Below, one piece after another: positions 1-8,689 of a DNA stretch of 64,000 bases (position 1 is its first letter; every line of letters begins with the position of its first letter). The notes below the pieces were generated by a model. It was not told where the DNA came from. It did no database searches and saw only the letters and a list, made by a program, of their open reading frames with translations. A program made the translations under genes and the position numbers. The DNA is from RGIG8306 sp964566025 (GTDB lineage: Bacteria > Bacillota > Clostridia > Lachnospirales > Lachnospiraceae), in the NCBI GenBank assembly GCA_964566025.1, contig CAZMHF010000006.1, positions 1-64,000 on the forward strand. Reading direction: 5' to 3'.

Positions 1-150
1 GTGTTTCTGGCACCTCTGGCACCTCTGGTATTTCTGGCACTTCTGGTGTTTCTGGCACCTCTGGCACCTCTGGTATTTCTGGCACTTCTGGTGTTTCTGG
101 TGTTTCTGATGTCTCTGGTACACCTGATGTTTCTGGTGTTTCTGGAGAAG
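1..150 (-). repeat. 45-bp tandem repeat encoding a Pro-Glu-rich PBP tail
   Basis: Positions 1-45 and 46-90 are identical 45-bp units, followed by degenerate 9-bp subunits to about 150. On the minus strand the repeat reads as PE(V/I/T) triplets, one unit being PEVPEIPEVPEVPET. It forms the C-terminal extension of the penicillin-binding protein and continues past the window edge. Such tails often span cell wall or act as flexible linkers; that role is inference. Confidence 0.9.
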
Positions 151-2191
151 ACGTTTCACCATTTGTATGTGGTTCATCATCTTCATTTGAAGCGGATTCT
201 TCCTCCGTGCTTTTTTCAGATTCACTTTCTTCCATGTATGAACCATTGATTCCATCATCCTTATATGGATTATATACTAAATCCTCTTCCGCTACATAAG
301 ATGTTTCATTTTCTGAACACACATTGAAATAAGGCAATATATCTTTCCATATTTCTCGAGATAATAATTGCGCCCACATACTACTGTTTTTGTTTGCAAC
401 TCCTGGATTATCAATGACAACATACAACAACAATTCTGGTTGATTTTCCACCGCAACGAAACTAATAAACGAAATAACGTATTCGCCCGAATCACGGTCA
501 TTTTTCTGAGCCGTTCCTGATTTTCCGCCCATCTGGTAGCCTTTCATTTTCATGTACCAGCCCGTTCCATCTGCAACCGTATCGATTAATGAATCTACGA
601 TAAATTCACTTGTATCTTTGCTCACCGTCTTAAATTTAGGTTGCTCGGCAATTTTTTTAACAATAAGTCCTTGATGATTACGAATTTCTTTTATCACATG
701 TGGTGTATAATAATCACCACCATTAATAAGAGATGCCATTCCAGAAATCAATTGAACCATTGTCACATTAAAGCCTTGTCCAAAACTAGAAATTGCCAAG
801 TCGATATTTGAAAAACCTTGTGTTGGGTATAAGATACCAGGTGCTTCTCCCATTAAATCAATACCTGTCTTTTTTCCGAAATTGAAATCCGATTGGTAAT
901 TTAAAAAGTCTGGAATCCCTAATTCACGAACAATCGCCATTAGGGAATCATTACATGATTCTTGCAATGCTTGTGATGTGGTTAACATTCCATGCCCCTC
1001 TTCATGATGGCATTTAATTTTGTAGTTGCTATATTGTTCAAATCCATCGCAATAATATTGCTGTGTTTTTGTAATCTTCGCTTCTTCTAATGCAGCCGAA
1101 ACGGTAAATGGCTTATACGTTGATCCTGGTTCGTACGTATCACTAATACAGAAGTTTCTCCAAATTCGATTTAGTTCTAATTCGAAAACACTTTCATCGT
1201 TTCCAGTCACCGTATTTTTCACATACGTTTCTTTCATATCGGCAATTTCTTCAGATGAATAATACGCCGATAAATCATACGGATTATTTAAATCATAGGT
1301 CGTATCCGTTGCCATCGCTAAGATTTCACCATTGTTTGGATTCATGCACACTACACCGATATTATCGTACGTATATGAATCCATAAAAACCTGCATTCGC
1401 TTTTCAACGATGCTTTGAACACGCACATCAATACTTGAGACAAGCGTATCACCCGCTAGTGGCTCTATGATTTCCTTTTTCATCTCGTAATTTTGATCTA
1501 GATAGCCATATGTCTTTCCGTTTATACCAGGCAAATAATCGTTGTACGATTGCTAAATCCCTTGCAATCCGTCACTTGAGGAAAAACCCACTACCTTACA
1601 AGCCAAAGAATTGTATGGATAGTTTCGTTTATAAATCACTTCAAATGTTACACCCCTAATTTGTTCGGAAGCTGAAATTTTCGGTTTACTATTTATCTCC
1701 TTTTGTTCATCAAGAAATAGATCCATATCGTTTTTACTAATCGGATCCTTGGTGATTTTAAGATAATAATTTATTTTGTTGTCCTTTACGGCTTCCATCA
1801 CTTTTTCTTTTAAATCAAATCTATCATAACCAAAATGCTTTGCAAGCAAATCGAATGTTTCTTCATAATAATATGTTTGCTTATTTTTCGTATACGCAAT
1901 ATTAGATGGCTCGAGAATAATATGATAAAAAGGCTCGCTTGTAGCAAGCAAAGCACCATTCGTATCAATAATATCTCCACGGGGAGCAAGAAGTGTCGTG
2001 TTATTATAATTTAATTTTGAAAATATTTTTTGCGAATATTCATTTTCCTTTTTTGTCCCAATCCTAAACAAAACAAATAGCAGAAATACAAATACAGCGC
2101 ACGCTCCTATGAACAATGCACTTCCTCTATTTCTTAATCGTCTACGAAATATTGCTTTTATTGGCATTTTTTTATTCTGGGATGTCGCCAT
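1..2191 (-). pseudogene. Class B penicillin-binding protein (FtsI/SpoVD type), interrupted by in-frame TAG, runs off left edge
   Basis: Peptidoglycan transpeptidase of the division/sporulation type, anchored in the membrane. The N-terminal part (212 codons, 1553-2191) has a membrane segment near residues 25-43 and the class B motif PRGDIIDTNG. Codon 213 is TAG (1553-1555), but the same frame continues without a stop to the window edge. It carries QSYNDYLPGINGKTYGY, then the catalytic STYK (SxxK), SCN (SxN) and KSGTAQ (KTG-type) motifs, and ends in an acidic Pro-Glu repeat tail. Relatives usually have Glu at this position (GIEQ-YNDYL), so one GAG-to-TAG change explains it. The start overlaps ftsL by 20 bp. 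Nonsense mutation, sequencing error or read-through are all possible; TAG is a normal stop for neighbours such as rsmH and gltX. FtsI versus SpoVD cannot be settled here. Confidence 0.85.
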
Positions 2192-2624
2192 ACTGTCTTA
2201 CGTACTCCCTTTCTACTTGTTTATAATTAATCAATTGTTCTCTCGTTGGTTCCTTCATTCCCAATATATTGACTGCTTTAGTATAAATCGCGTTATAATC
2301 AATACTTTCATCTATTTTATTTTTCGTATAATCATTTTTTGTTTTCTGGTTGTTTAATTGTTGTTGTAAATTTGTAACCTCTGTTTTAATCGCTTGATTG
2401 CTATTAACAGCGCTAACATAGACGATTAAGAGAGCTACAATGCTAATAATAAGACCGCTCATAACGATGAATTTAGAAAAAGAGAATACCTCAGCATTTT
2501 CTTGTTGCTCCACTCTTCTTTCAGGTCTTTTCGTTCGTTGTTCGTGTTCGTGCTCAATTTCCCAAGGAACTACTTTTGTATAATCAACATATTGGACATT
2601 TTTTCTTTTTAAATTATCGGCCAT
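2172..2624 (-). CDS. ftsL: FtsL-like septum protein
   Basis: Small bitopic division protein of 150 residues. It has a charged cytoplasmic N-terminus (about residues 1-50), one membrane segment (about 52-72), then a short coiled coil rich in Gln/Asn/Lys (about 75-110), the layout of FtsL/DivIC proteins. FtsL sequences diverge strongly, so the call rests on topology and on its place between rsmH and the PBP gene, the classic dcw order. FtsL works with DivIC and DivIB to activate the septal synthase. Strong ribosome site (AAAGGAG) upstream; the 3' end overlaps the PBP start. Confidence 0.75.
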   Translation of the reverse strand: MADNLKRKNVQYVDYTKVVPWEIEHEHEQRTKRPERRVEQQENAEVFSFSKFIVMSGLIISIVALLIVYVSAVNSNQAIKTEVTNLQQQLNNQKTKNDYTKNKIDESIDYNAIYTKAVNILGMKEPTREQLINYKQVEREYVRQYGDIPE

Positions 2625-2648
2625 TTTTTCTTCGCTCCTTTGTTAAAT

Positions 2649-3587
2649 CTAATCTGCCACAAACACTCGCAGTTTCGCACTTTTCGAACGTTTATTGTTT
2701 TCTATTTCTTCTTGTGATGGCAATATTGGCTTATTTGTCAGTGGATGCCCCTTCGATTTTTTATTGCATACGCAAATAGGAAAATTCGTTGGGCAAGTAC
2801 ACGGCTTTTCACATTCTCTAAATATCTTTTTTACAATTCGATCTTCTAATGAATGGAATGTGATAATCGCCAGTCTTCCATTAGAGTTTAGTAAGTCAAT
2901 CATTCCTCGAATTGTTGATTCTAGTACTTCCAATTCTCTGTTACATTCAATTCTCAACGCTTGAAACGTTCTTTTTGCTGGATGTCCGCCTGTCACTCGC
3001 ATCTTAGCTGGAATCGCTGCTTTTATAATCTCCACGAGCTGTCCTGTCGTTTCAATAGGACTCTCTTGTCTCGCCCTTACAATATGCTTAGCAATGTTTT
3101 TGGCAAAACGCTCTTCACCATATGTAGCAATCACTTTAAATAGTGCCATTTCGTTATATTCATTGACGATTTCCTTTGCACTAAGCGCTTGCCTTGTATC
3201 CATGCGCATATCTAGTGGTGCATTTTCATAGCGGTAGGTGAATCCTCTCTCTTCTGTATCCAATTGAAATGAAGACACGCCCAAATCCAATAAAATACCA
3301 TCCACCTTCCATATATCAATTGCTTCAAGGACAGAAGCAATATTCTCATAATTATTTCGAACAATGGTGACCTTTTTCTCAAATGACTGTAATCGCTTGC
3401 TTGCTGCTTCTATCGCATCTGCATCCTGGTCAATTCCAATTAGGCGACCGTTATCTCCTAGTCGTTTACAAATTTCATAGGAATGTCCCGCGCCTCCTAA
3501 TGTACCATCTACATAGATGCCATCTTCTTGTATATTCAGTCCTTCTATGACTTCATTCAATAGTACAGAAACATGCTTAAATTCCAT
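2649..3587 (-). CDS. rsmH: 16S rRNA (cytosine1402-N4)-methyltransferase RsmH
   Basis: Methylates N4 of C1402 in 16S rRNA, fine-tuning the ribosomal P site, using S-adenosylmethionine. 312 residues, the usual length. The N-terminal HVSVLLNEVIEGL and DGTLGGAGHS form the family's SAM-binding start, GILLDLGVSSFQLD is the second hallmark, and ERIVKKIF-type and SAKLRV C-terminal motifs are present (here EDRIVKKIF and KSAKLRVF). Lies 13 bp after mraZ and just before ftsL, as in most Firmicutes. Ends with TAG, which shows that TAG is a working stop in this genome. Confidence 0.96.
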   Translation of the reverse strand: MEFKHVSVLLNEVIEGLNIQEDGIYVDGTLGGAGHSYEICKRLGDNGRLIGIDQDADAIEAASKRLQSFEKKVTIVRNNYENIASVLEAIDIWKVDGILLDLGVSSFQLDTEERGFTYRYENAPLDMRMDTRQALSAKEIVNEYNEMALFKVIATYGEERFAKNIAKHIVRARQESPIETTGQLVEIIKAAIPAKMRVTGGHPAKRTFQALRIECNRELEVLESTIRGMIDLLNSNGRLAIITFHSLEDRIVKKIFRECEKPCTCPTNFPICVCNKKSKGHPLTNKPILPSQEEIENNKRSKSAKLRVFVAD

Positions 3588-3600
3588 ATCAACTCTTTTC

Positions 3601-4053
3601 TTATATTAAGTAATTCGCTAATTCCGCTTCTCCACCTGGCAAAAGCTCGTCGAATGGGATGTTGTTCAATTCCTCCCACTTATCTCTGTCCCAAAGTTCA
3701 ATATTCTTTGCCGATGTAACTAATACAACATCCTTCTCAAGTCCACTGTATTTACGCACATGTGGTGGTAAACAGATTCGTCCTTGTTTGTCCATCGTAT
3801 ACGATTGAATATTTTGAACGTAGTAACGATAAATGCTTTTTGCTTTCATATCGCTTTCAATTGGTAAATGTTCGAATTTCTTCACGTGTGCCTCAACACC
3901 TTCGCGATTAAAAACATATAGGCAACCACCTGCTCCACGACCAATATAGATTTCCTCTCCTAATATCTCACGAATTTTCGCAGGAATAATCAATCGACCT
4001 TTTGCATCGAGCGTGTGATAATAATTTCCGGCTGATTGAATTTGATCTTCCAT
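3601..4053 (-). CDS. mraZ: Transcriptional regulator / division cluster protein MraZ
   Basis: DNA-binding regulator at the head of the dcw cluster; in studied bacteria it binds repeats upstream of its own gene and tunes cluster expression. 150 residues with two SpoVT/AbrB-like halves: YHTLDAKGRLIIPAKIRE near residues 13-30 and YTMDKQGRICLPPHVRKY near 85-102, the paired DxxGR motifs of MraZ. Start ATG has an AAAGGAG ribosome site. First gene of the unit mraZ-rsmH-ftsL-PBP, read from the promoter at about 4134-4162. Confidence 0.95.
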   Translation of the reverse strand: MEDQIQSAGNYYHTLDAKGRLIIPAKIREILGEEIYIGRGAGGCLYVFNREGVEAHVKKFEHLPIESDMKAKSIYRYYVQNIQSYTMDKQGRICLPPHVRKYSGLEKDVVLVTSAKNIELWDRDKWEELNNIPFDELLPGGEAELANYLI

Positions 4054-4133
4054 GCGATTCTCCTTTCGTAATAATTAGTTGTTCTCGTGGACCAAACGTG
4101 GCACTCGCCCCCACCAAGTTACCTTGTTTCACC

Positions 4134-4162
4134 ATTATAAACCACCAGACTACACTTTGCAA
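4134..4162 (-). promoter_or_regulatory. Predicted sigma-A promoter of the mraZ/dcw cluster
   Basis: On the minus strand TTGCAA (4157-4162), a 17-bp spacer and TATAAT (4134-4139) lie about 80 bp before the mraZ ATG. Three GGTG/GGTA-type elements sit between promoter and gene; they are loosely like MraZ-binding repeats but not evenly spaced, so I do not call an operator. The rest of the 4054-4366 gap holds only this promoter and the lgt terminator. Confidence 0.65.
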
Positions 4163-4302
4163 GCGGTTTTTACGGTTTTTCAAGGTTTTTTTGTCAATCA
4201 ATTAGAGCACTCATAAATAACACCACATAAGAGTGGCAACGTTAGTACATTTAGCACGTTGTGAAGCAATACGCTGCCAATATCTCTAATTTTCGCACAA
4301 AC

Positions 4303-4330
4303 AAAAAAAGACGAGCCACTTAGACTCGCC
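4303..4330 (-). terminator. Rho-independent terminator after lgt
   Basis: On the minus strand GGCGAGTC pairs with GGCTCGTC (8 bp including G-U pairs) around a 5-nt loop, followed by seven T. It stands about 37 bp beyond the lgt stop. Confidence 0.75.
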
Positions 4331-4366
4331 TTTTGTTTTAGTCAATTTTATTTATTTTATGCTTTA

Positions 4367-5239
4367 TCAACTGCTTTTTTTTGCTTTTATACGACCATAT
4401 ATAATAATACCTAATGAAGCCACTACTAAAATTGCTGATAACAACTGCGAAACAGCAATTCCTGTGTTTCCTAATGTCAATTGATCCGTACGAAGCCCTT
4501 CAATCCAAAATCGTCCAATTCCATAACCGAATAAGTACAACATCCCCACTTCGCCAGAAAACTTTCGATGCTTTCGATATACTAATAAAATAATTAAAAG
4601 CACTAAATTCCAAAGCGATTCATATAAAAAGGTTGGATGCACTTGAATATACGCATCGGCGATTTCAGGAAAATGTTCTGCCATCTTTTCATTTAGTTCT
4701 TTTGGAATCAGACTTGGATCAACCAATGTTCTCTTTATTCGCATAGCGAATGGATTATTTGTATAACCGCCAAATGCTTCACAGTTAAAGAAGTTTCCCC
4801 AGCGACCAAGAATTTGACCAACTAACAACCCTTCCACACCGCAATCCATAATGATAGCAAAATTGACCTTTCTAATTTTGCAAAATATGATACAGGTTGC
4901 AAATGCCACGATAACCGCTCCGTAGATTGCCAAACCACCTTTTCGCATATTAAAGATTTCTGCCACATGGTTTTTGTAATATGACCATTCGAAAATCACA
5001 TAATACACTCTAGCGCCAATAATAGAAAGTGGAATAACAATCAATGCAAAATCAAATAGCATTTCTATATCTTGTCCATCTTTTTTCGCCAAATACGTTG
5101 CCATAGCAACGCCTAAAAAAATACCAAGTGTAATAATCATCGCATAAAAGGCAATTTGAAAACCAAAAATCGAAATCCCTTGCTTAATTGTTTCGATTTT
5201 AATACCTAAATTGGAAAAACTAATATCTGGACCACTCAT
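4367..5239 (-). CDS. lgt: Prolipoprotein diacylglyceryl transferase Lgt
   Basis: Transfers diacylglycerol from phosphatidylglycerol to the lipobox Cys of prolipoproteins in the membrane, the first step of lipoprotein maturation. 290 residues with about seven membrane segments. The family signature GRWGNFFNCEAFGG (near residues 145-158) and the later HPTFLYESLWNL and GYGIGRFWIEGLRTD motifs are all present. ATG at 5239 is preferred to the GTG three bases upstream because it sits 7 nt from AAGGAG. At least two lipoproteins in this window (TPR and GH5-like) would be its substrates. Confidence 0.96.
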   Translation of the reverse strand: MSGPDISFSNLGIKIETIKQGISIFGFQIAFYAMIITLGIFLGVAMATYLAKKDGQDIEMLFDFALIVIPLSIIGARVYYVIFEWSYYKNHVAEIFNMRKGGLAIYGAVIVAFATCIIFCKIRKVNFAIIMDCGVEGLLVGQILGRWGNFFNCEAFGGYTNNPFAMRIKRTLVDPSLIPKELNEKMAEHFPEIADAYIQVHPTFLYESLWNLVLLIILLVYRKHRKFSGEVGMLYLFGYGIGRFWIEGLRTDQLTLGNTGIAVSQLLSAILVVASLGIIIYGRIKAKKSS

Positions 5240-5253
5240 CACAGTTCTCCTTT

Positions 5254-6351
5254 TTACACATTGAATCTAAATAAAATAACATCTCCATCTTGAACGATAT
5301 ATTCTTTTCCTTCTAATCGAACAAGTCCCTTTTCTTTTGCGGTCAAATACGCGCCACAATCTAATAAATCTTGATAATTCACGACTTCAGCACGAATAAA
5401 GCCCCTTTCAAAATCAGAATGGATTTTTCCCGCCGCTTGAGGTGCTTTCGTTTCTTTGCGAATTGTCCAAGCACGTGTTTCTTGCTCCCCAGCTGTCAAA
5501 AAGCTCATCAAATCAAGCAAATCATAGCTTGCTGTAATAATCTTATCTAGCCCTGATTCACTTAATCCTAATTCCTCTAGAAAAGCTGTTTTTTCATCTG
5601 GCTCTAGTTCAGCTAATTCTTGTTCGATTTGGGCACACACCACAAATGTAAATGCTCCATTTTCGCTTGCATATTTTCTAACAGTCGCAACCATTTCATT
5701 TGTTGCACCATCATCTGCCAAATCATCCTCACAAACATTTGCCGCAAAAATAACTGGTTTCCCAGTTAGCATATTTAGAGAATCAAAAACGGCTTGCTCC
5801 TCATCATCTTCTGCCTCTAAAGAGGATGCCATCTTTCCGTCTTCTAAATGCGCTTTTAATTTTGAAAGAACATCTAATTCTTTTTCTAAGCTCTTATCCG
5901 CTTTTGCGCTTTTTGTCGTTTTTGCAATGCGACGCTCTAAAATCTCGATATCTGAAAAAATCAACTCAAAATTGATCGTTTCAATATCGCGAAGAGGATC
6001 GACAGAACCGTCAACATGAATAACATTCGTGTCTTCAAAACATCTTACCACATGAATAATAGCATCAACTTCACGAATATTCGCCAAAAACTGATTTCCT
6101 AATCCTTCACCCTTTGAAGCACCCTTTACTAATCCCGCAATATCAACAAATTCGATAATGGCAGGAACAATTTTTTGTGAATGGTATAAATCGGACAAAA
6201 GATCTAGGCGTTTGTCGGGAACAGTAACAATACCTACATTCGGATCAATCGTACAAAATGGATAATTTGCTGATTGTGCCTTTGCATTAGTAAGGGCATT
6301 AAAAAGCGTACTCTTACCTACATTTGGCAATCCTACAATTCCTAATTTCAT
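5254..6351 (-). CDS. ychF: Ribosome-binding ATPase YchF (OLA1 family)
   Basis: Obg-related P-loop protein that prefers ATP and binds ribosomes; linked to stress and translation control. 365 residues, full length. GLPNVGKSTLFNAL is the Walker A, DIAGLVKGASKGEGLGN carries the G3 and Obg-like loop, and AANVCEDD takes the altered G4 place typical of YchF. A coiled-coil arm lies in the middle and the C-terminal TGS domain ends in EYIVQDGDVILFRFNV. Start overlaps the stop of the DUF1292 gene by 4 bp (ATGA), so the two are translationally coupled. Confidence 0.97.
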   Translation of the reverse strand: MKLGIVGLPNVGKSTLFNALTNAKAQSANYPFCTIDPNVGIVTVPDKRLDLLSDLYHSQKIVPAIIEFVDIAGLVKGASKGEGLGNQFLANIREVDAIIHVVRCFEDTNVIHVDGSVDPLRDIETINFELIFSDIEILERRIAKTTKSAKADKSLEKELDVLSKLKAHLEDGKMASSLEAEDDEEQAVFDSLNMLTGKPVIFAANVCEDDLADDGATNEMVATVRKYASENGAFTFVVCAQIEQELAELEPDEKTAFLEELGLSESGLDKIITASYDLLDLMSFLTAGEQETRAWTIRKETKAPQAAGKIHSDFERGFIRAEVVNYQDLLDCGAYLTAKEKGLVRLEGKEYIVQDGDVILFRFNV

Positions 6352-6668
6352 TTCTCTGTTTCCTCTTCTACAATTTCATCATATTCCAAATCATCTAATA
6401 ACTCATCAAATGCCTCTGATACAATTTCGTATTCATCATCATCTTCAATATTTTCAAGAATTGGGTTTCCATCTTCTCCTTCGCGAAAACGATATAAGTA
6501 GATTTCTTCTGCTACTTCTTCTTCATCTTCTTCCAATGGTAATAATGCCACGTAGTCTTTTTCTCCAGCTTCAAATAAAGCCAATACAACACACTCTACG
6601 TCCGTTCCATCATCCAATGATAGCGTAACGTGAATTTCTTCTTCGTCTTCTTCGTATTGTTTTCCCAT
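6348..6668 (-). CDS. DUF1292 family acidic protein
   Basis: Small, very acidic protein of 106 residues (runs of Glu/Asp at 5-12 and through the C-terminal half). The pattern VTLSLDDGTDVECVVLALFEAGEKDYVALLP followed by an EIYLYRF strand matches the DUF1292/YrzB family, whose role is unknown. Usually found near ruvX-ireB; here there are two copies in the window, this one coupled to ychF and a shorter one at 36485-36739. Good ribosome site (AAGGAG). Confidence 0.85.
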   Translation of the reverse strand: MGKQYEEDEEEIHVTLSLDDGTDVECVVLALFEAGEKDYVALLPLEEDEEEVAEEIYLYRFREGEDGNPILENIEDDDEYEIVSEAFDELLDDLEYDEIVEEETEK

Positions 6669-6751
6669 AGTTTATTTCTCCTTCATTATTCGAATATACT
6701 TCTTTAGTAGTATATACGAAAGACAATAATTAATCAACATCAAATAGAATT

Positions 6752-6790
6752 CAAGTAAGTAACACTGCTAATAGCAGTGTTACTTACTTG
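6752..6790 (-). terminator. Perfect 18-bp hairpin at the end of the helicase gene
   Basis: An 18-bp perfect inverted repeat with a 3-nt loop (6770-6772). The helicase stop codon lies inside the stem. There is no T run on the minus-strand exit side, so it may be an RNA-stability or Rho-type element rather than a standard intrinsic terminator. Confidence 0.5.
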
Positions 6791-8639
6791 AATCCTTACC
6801 AGCCATAGTCTCTTCTATTTCATCTATAAAGCGTGATTTTTGTTGTTCTTTATTGTATCGCTCCTTGCTATAATATATCCACAGTTTTTCCTTCGCTCTT
6901 GTCATTGCCACATAAAACATTCTTCTCTCTTCTTCAATATCTTCCTGTGTTAATGCACGATTATGAGGTGTTATGCCTTCCATTGCATCAATAATAAACA
7001 CATACTTAAATTCTAAGCCTTTCGAAGAATGAAATGTCATAAATGTAATCCCCTTGTTTGACTTCATCATGGATGACTGTTTTTCAAATTCCTTTTTATA
7101 TACCGCTATATAATCAAACCATTCTTGTATTGTTTTAAATTCCTTTGCACTCTCTTCGAGAAAATCGAGAATTTCTTGCAAATCATTAAATGAAATCGCT
7201 TTTTCTTTGGCATATTCTCTTAGAAATGCTTCATACCCTACCGTTTTTCGAATATAGTGAATTGCAGCTGCAGGAGCAATTCGACTAATAATCAACAAAT
7301 CGTATTTCAGGTGATTGATTCGCTCAATCACATAAGGTTTTTCTATATACGCCTCCATTAAATCTTCTATTTTTTTTATGTTTAACACAGCTTCTCTACT
7401 TATATAGCGTTTAGGTCGATTGATAATGGACAAATAGTCGACTCTCTCTCCAACCCCCAATGCCAACCGCAAATACGCGATTATATCTCTTGCTATCCAA
7501 TGCTCATAAGTATTGCCTGTTTTATCTTTAATGATAATCGGTATATTATACTGCGCCATTATCGATGCTAGGGCTATTGACTGTCGATTCGTCCGATACA
7601 ATACAGCAATTTCTTGATGTGGTACATGGACTAATAATTTTTCAATTGCTTCCAATATCGCTTTATTCATTAGAAAATGTGATGGATGCTCGCTAATTGC
7701 TACCTCCTCTTTTCTATCCATTTCTTTTTTCGTCGCGTATAATTCTTTTTGATAACGTTTTTTATTTTGAGAAATCAACCTTGTTGCTTTCTTAATAATA
7801 GTCGGATTGCTACGATAATTATGTTTCAAGTTGATAATCTTCCCTTCCTGAAAATCATCGCGAAACCCAAGTAGTATATCCGATTTCGCACCGCAGAACC
7901 GATATAGACTTTGGTCATCATCTCCTACGAATACAATATTATTATTTTGATTGCCTAACAAACAGATTGTTTGATATTCAAGCAAATTGCAATCCTGCGC
8001 CTCATCAACCATAATATAATGAAATTGATTTTGCCAAAATTCTAAGATATCCTTTCGTTCTCTTAATAATTCATCCGTTAAGACCAATATATCATCAAAA
8101 TCAATTTTTCTTTTTTGAAGTAAATACTCTTGATATCGCTTATATACATCCCAAAAGACATCATTTTCGCATCCCGTAGGCTCAAATTCTTCTTTCTCAA
8201 TTCCTACTTTCATCTTGTAATAGCTAATTTGTCCTTTAAGCACACGAACCAATTCATTTATATCGTCCATTTCATAGGAAAGTTCACGAACAATTTCTTT
8301 TAATAGCGCATAACATTCTTCATCCTTTATAATTTGAGAAACCTGATAGCCATAAGCGTAGCGCAACATTTTAAAGAACAGCGAGTGAAATGTAGCATAT
8401 TGTACATTTGAATGGCGATTTTGCTCATAACGGCTTTGCATTTCTTTTGCTGCTGCTTTTGTAAATGTGACAACCAAAATATTATTCCCTCTTACATGGC
8501 ACTCATCAATTAAAAATCGAGTTCGCATCGTAATAACAAATGTTTTTCCCGTTCCTGGCCCTGCCAATACTAATAATGGGCCTTGGTCATGCCTAATTGC
8601 TTTTAATTGTTCTTCATTCGCATTTTGATAATTCTTCAC
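6780..8639 (-). CDS. UvrD/PcrA/Rep-like superfamily 1 DNA helicase
   Basis: ATP-dependent 3'-5' DNA helicase of the UvrD/Rep group. 619 residues, somewhat short beside PcrA (about 720-740). Motifs in order: Q motif NANEEQLKAI, Walker A AGPGTGKTFVI, TFTKAAAKEM (Ia), DFDDILVLT, VDEAQDCN (II, DEAQ), VGDDDQSLYRFCGA (III), LKHNYRSN (IV), TFHSSKGLEFKYVFII (V) and EERRMFYVAMTRAKEKL (VI). I chose GTG at 8639, which follows GGAAAGGAG; the longer TTG frame would begin inside the gltX terminator. Likely repair or replication-restart role; which paralogue cannot be told. Confidence 0.9.
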   Translation of the reverse strand: MKNYQNANEEQLKAIRHDQGPLLVLAGPGTGKTFVITMRTRFLIDECHVRGNNILVVTFTKAAAKEMQSRYEQNRHSNVQYATFHSLFFKMLRYAYGYQVSQIIKDEECYALLKEIVRELSYEMDDINELVRVLKGQISYYKMKVGIEKEEFEPTGCENDVFWDVYKRYQEYLLQKRKIDFDDILVLTDELLRERKDILEFWQNQFHYIMVDEAQDCNLLEYQTICLLGNQNNNIVFVGDDDQSLYRFCGAKSDILLGFRDDFQEGKIINLKHNYRSNPTIIKKATRLISQNKKRYQKELYATKKEMDRKEEVAISEHPSHFLMNKAILEAIEKLLVHVPHQEIAVLYRTNRQSIALASIMAQYNIPIIIKDKTGNTYEHWIARDIIAYLRLALGVGERVDYLSIINRPKRYISREAVLNIKKIEDLMEAYIEKPYVIERINHLKYDLLIISRIAPAAAIHYIRKTVGYEAFLREYAKEKAISFNDLQEILDFLEESAKEFKTIQEWFDYIAVYKKEFEKQSSMMKSNKGITFMTFHSSKGLEFKYVFIIDAMEGITPHNRALTQEDIEEERRMFYVAMTRAKEKLWIYYSKERYNKEQQKSRFIDEIEETMAGKDSSK

Positions 8640-8654
8640 ATAGCTCCTTTCCAC

Positions 8655-8688
8655 AAAAAATCCGTAGCACAAACACTACGGATTTTTT
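8655..8688 (-). terminator. Terminator of gltX
   Basis: Stem AATCCGTAG / CTACGGATT with flanking A and T runs, directly after the gltX stop and before the helicase ribosome site. The A/T symmetry means it could work in both directions. Confidence 0.85.
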
Positions 8689-8689
8689 A

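Noticed and set aside
1..150. Short repeats as a possible CRISPR array
   Set aside because: Units are directly joined with no spacers and keep the PBP reading frame.
1..249. Plus-strand frame of 82 codons with repeated Leu/Phe/Pro
   Set aside because: It is the mirror of the Pro-Glu repeat of the PBP on the minus strand; no ribosome site or promoter.
1550..1558. General TAG reassignment in this organism
   Set aside because: rsmH and gltX end with TAG at the expected places, so TAG is a stop here.
4054..4133. MraZ operator repeats
   Set aside because: GGTG/GGTA elements are present but spacing is uneven and the TGGGN consensus is met at most once.
4256..4275. 18-bp similarity (TTGTGAARCAATACGCTG) to 25099-25116
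   Set aside because: One mismatch, both in AT-rich gaps; a match of this size is expected by chance in a 64-kb window, and no third copy was seen.
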